5,140 bases of DNA, from contig CAKOZB010000097.1 in the NCBI GenBank assembly GCA_934131055.1, positions 1 to 5,140 on the forward strand, written 5' to 3'. Made by a program: the position numbers and the translations under genes. Positions 4,037-5,140 of the stretch are shown one piece after another (the first letter of the stretch is position 1; every line of letters starts with the position of its first letter). The notes under the pieces were generated by a model. That model was not told where the DNA came from. It was given only the letters and a program-made list of their open reading frames with translations, and made no database searches. The DNA is from an uncultured Clostridia bacterium. Its GTDB lineage: Bacteria > Bacillota > Clostridia > TANB77 > CAG-508.

Positions 4037-5140
4037 ATGAAAAGAAGATTGATAAAAGCTTCATTAATACTAACATTATTAGTAACATATTTTTATACGT
4101 GTGCTATAACATCAATTCCTCAAAATATTGTGATAATAGAAGGAGAAAAATTAAACTTAAAGATGGCGACAGGATTGTCGCTAATTTCGAAAAACCAAGA
4201 TACAGTTTTAACTGCAAGCAATATTAATAAACAGAAAATAAGTGAAACCGGAGTAGAAAAATTAAAACTAAGTTTATTTGGTGATATAAAAATAAAAGAT
4301 GTGAATGTTGCAGTAGTACCAAAGACTACTGTAATACCGCTAGGAACGGCAATTGGCATGAAGCTGTACACAAAAGGTGTTTTGGTTGTGGGAATGTCTC
4401 AAATAAAAGATGAGAATAACGAAAAAAAGAAACCGTATGAAAATTCTGGTATAGAGCAGGGCGACACAATACTTGCGATAAATAACAACGAAGTTAGTAA
4501 TACAGACGAACTTATTAGAGAGGTAAATAATAGCAACGGAAATGAGATAAAAATTAAATATATAAAAAATAATGAAACGCTTGAAACCAGCATAAAACCA
4601 GTAAAATCAAACAACGAATACAAATTAGGATTATGGGTAAGAGATGCGGCAGCAGGAGTGGGAACTCTAACTTTTTATGAACCAAGCACAAATACATTTA
4701 TGGCTTTAGGGCATGGAATATCAGATATAGACACAGAAAAAATAGTTGATATTTCATCTGGAGAATTAATAACAGCCAATATTTTATCAATAAAAAAAGG
4801 AGTAAAAGGAACACCGGGAGAAATAAGAGGAACAATAGAAAATGGGTACAATATAGGAACGATAAGTAAAAATACAAATTTAGGTGTTTATGGAACTGTT
4901 ACAAATAAAAATTACTTAGATACATCTGGATATAGCGAGATGGAAGTGGCGACAAGGAGTGAAATTCAAGAGGGAAAGGCACAAATAATTTGTCAATTAG
5001 ATAACAGTGGCAAGAAGACATATGAAATAGAAATAGAAAAGATATATTTAGCAAATAATACAGATAACAAGAGCATGCTTATAAAGGTTACTGATAAAGA
5101 ATTGTTAGAAAAAACAGGAGGAATAATACAAGGAATGAGT
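4037..5140 (+). CDS. spoIVB: SpoIVB sporulation serine peptidase, 3' end outside the window
   Basis: SpoIVB is made in the forespore and exported into the space between the forespore membranes. There it cleaves SpoIVFA so that SpoIVFB can activate pro-sigma-K in the mother cell. The 368 codons present cover a membrane anchor (about 5-25), a PDZ domain (about 100-185, with SGIEQGDTILAINN) and most of the S55 peptidase domain (from about 196). The motif ALGHGISDIDT (223-233) supplies H226. D353 and S368 in GGIIQGMS complete a triad whose positions are each exactly ten below H236, D363 and S378 of Bacillus subtilis SpoIVB (from memory). The window ends on the S368 codon, and about 55 residues should follow. 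AAAGGA (4019-4024) is 12 nt before the ATG, rather far. I found no clear sigma-F or sigma-G promoter in 3997-4036. In Bacillus the neighbours are recN and spo0A; here the upstream genes are disA and a cyclophilin. Confidence 0.95.
   Translation, partial: MKRRLIKASLILTLLVTYFYTCAITSIPQNIVIIEGEKLNLKMATGLSLISKNQDTVLTASNINKQKISETGVEKLKLSLFGDIKIKDVNVAVVPKTTVIPLGTAIGMKLYTKGVLVVGMSQIKDENNEKKKPYENSGIEQGDTILAINNNEVSNTDELIREVNNSNGNEIKIKYIKNNETLETSIKPVKSNNEYKLGLWVRDAAAGVGTLTFYEPSTNTFMALGHGISDIDTEKIVDISSGELITANILSIKKGVKGTPGEIRGTIENGYNIGTISKNTNLGVYGTVTNKNYLDTSGYSEMEVATRSEIQEGKAQIICQLDNSGKKTYEIEIEKIYLANNTDNKSMLIKVTDKELLEKTGGIIQGMS

Noticed and set aside
4120..4623. Two minus-strand open frames (4120-4371 and 4399-4623)
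   Set aside because: They lie antisense to the SpoIVB PDZ and peptidase regions, which are clearly coding on the plus strand.

Overview
The window is low-GC DNA with strong Shine-Dalgarno sites, frequent A/T-ending codons, TTG starts and a sporulation protease. This points to an endospore-forming Firmicute, most likely a clostridium or an uncultured relative. The species cannot be named from the sequence alone. No mobile element, CRISPR array, tRNA or rRNA is visible.

Layout. Positions 1-104 hold no gene that I can support, but they carry a strong intrinsic terminator (68-101). Positions 105-239 on the minus strand encode a 44-residue, very basic, amphipathic small protein. It has a ten-base Shine-Dalgarno match, a TTG start, a plausible promoter and its own terminator, so it looks like a complete miniature gene. 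Positions 240-450 are a divergent promoter region. It contains a sigma-A-type promoter for radA, a 17-bp palindrome over that promoter's -10 box, and a GC-rich hairpin just before the radA ribosome binding site. Next come radA (451-1815) and disA (1949-3022), separated by a large predicted RNA fold with a 60% GC core. A second promoter, with a 21-bp near-palindrome over its -35 box, precedes a membrane-anchored cyclophilin (3154-3933) that ends in a terminator. Last is spoIVB (4037 to the window edge), cut exactly after the codon of its predicted catalytic serine.

How the genes fit together. RadA is a DnaB-like ATPase for recombination intermediates. DisA scans DNA and makes cyclic di-AMP. 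The radA-disA pair is conserved in Firmicutes, and in Bacillus RadA is known to restrain DisA cyclase activity. DisA delays sporulation when DNA is damaged, and SpoIVB is the forespore signalling protease that triggers mother-cell sigma-K activation. DNA-integrity sensing and sporulation genes are therefore neighbours here. The cyclophilin between them should face outside the cytoplasm and may help fold secreted or spore-envelope proteins, which is inference.

The parts least explained by known families are the small minus-strand gene, the two structured elements placed 6-8 nt before the radA and disA ribosome binding sites, and the two operator-like palindromes over promoter boxes.
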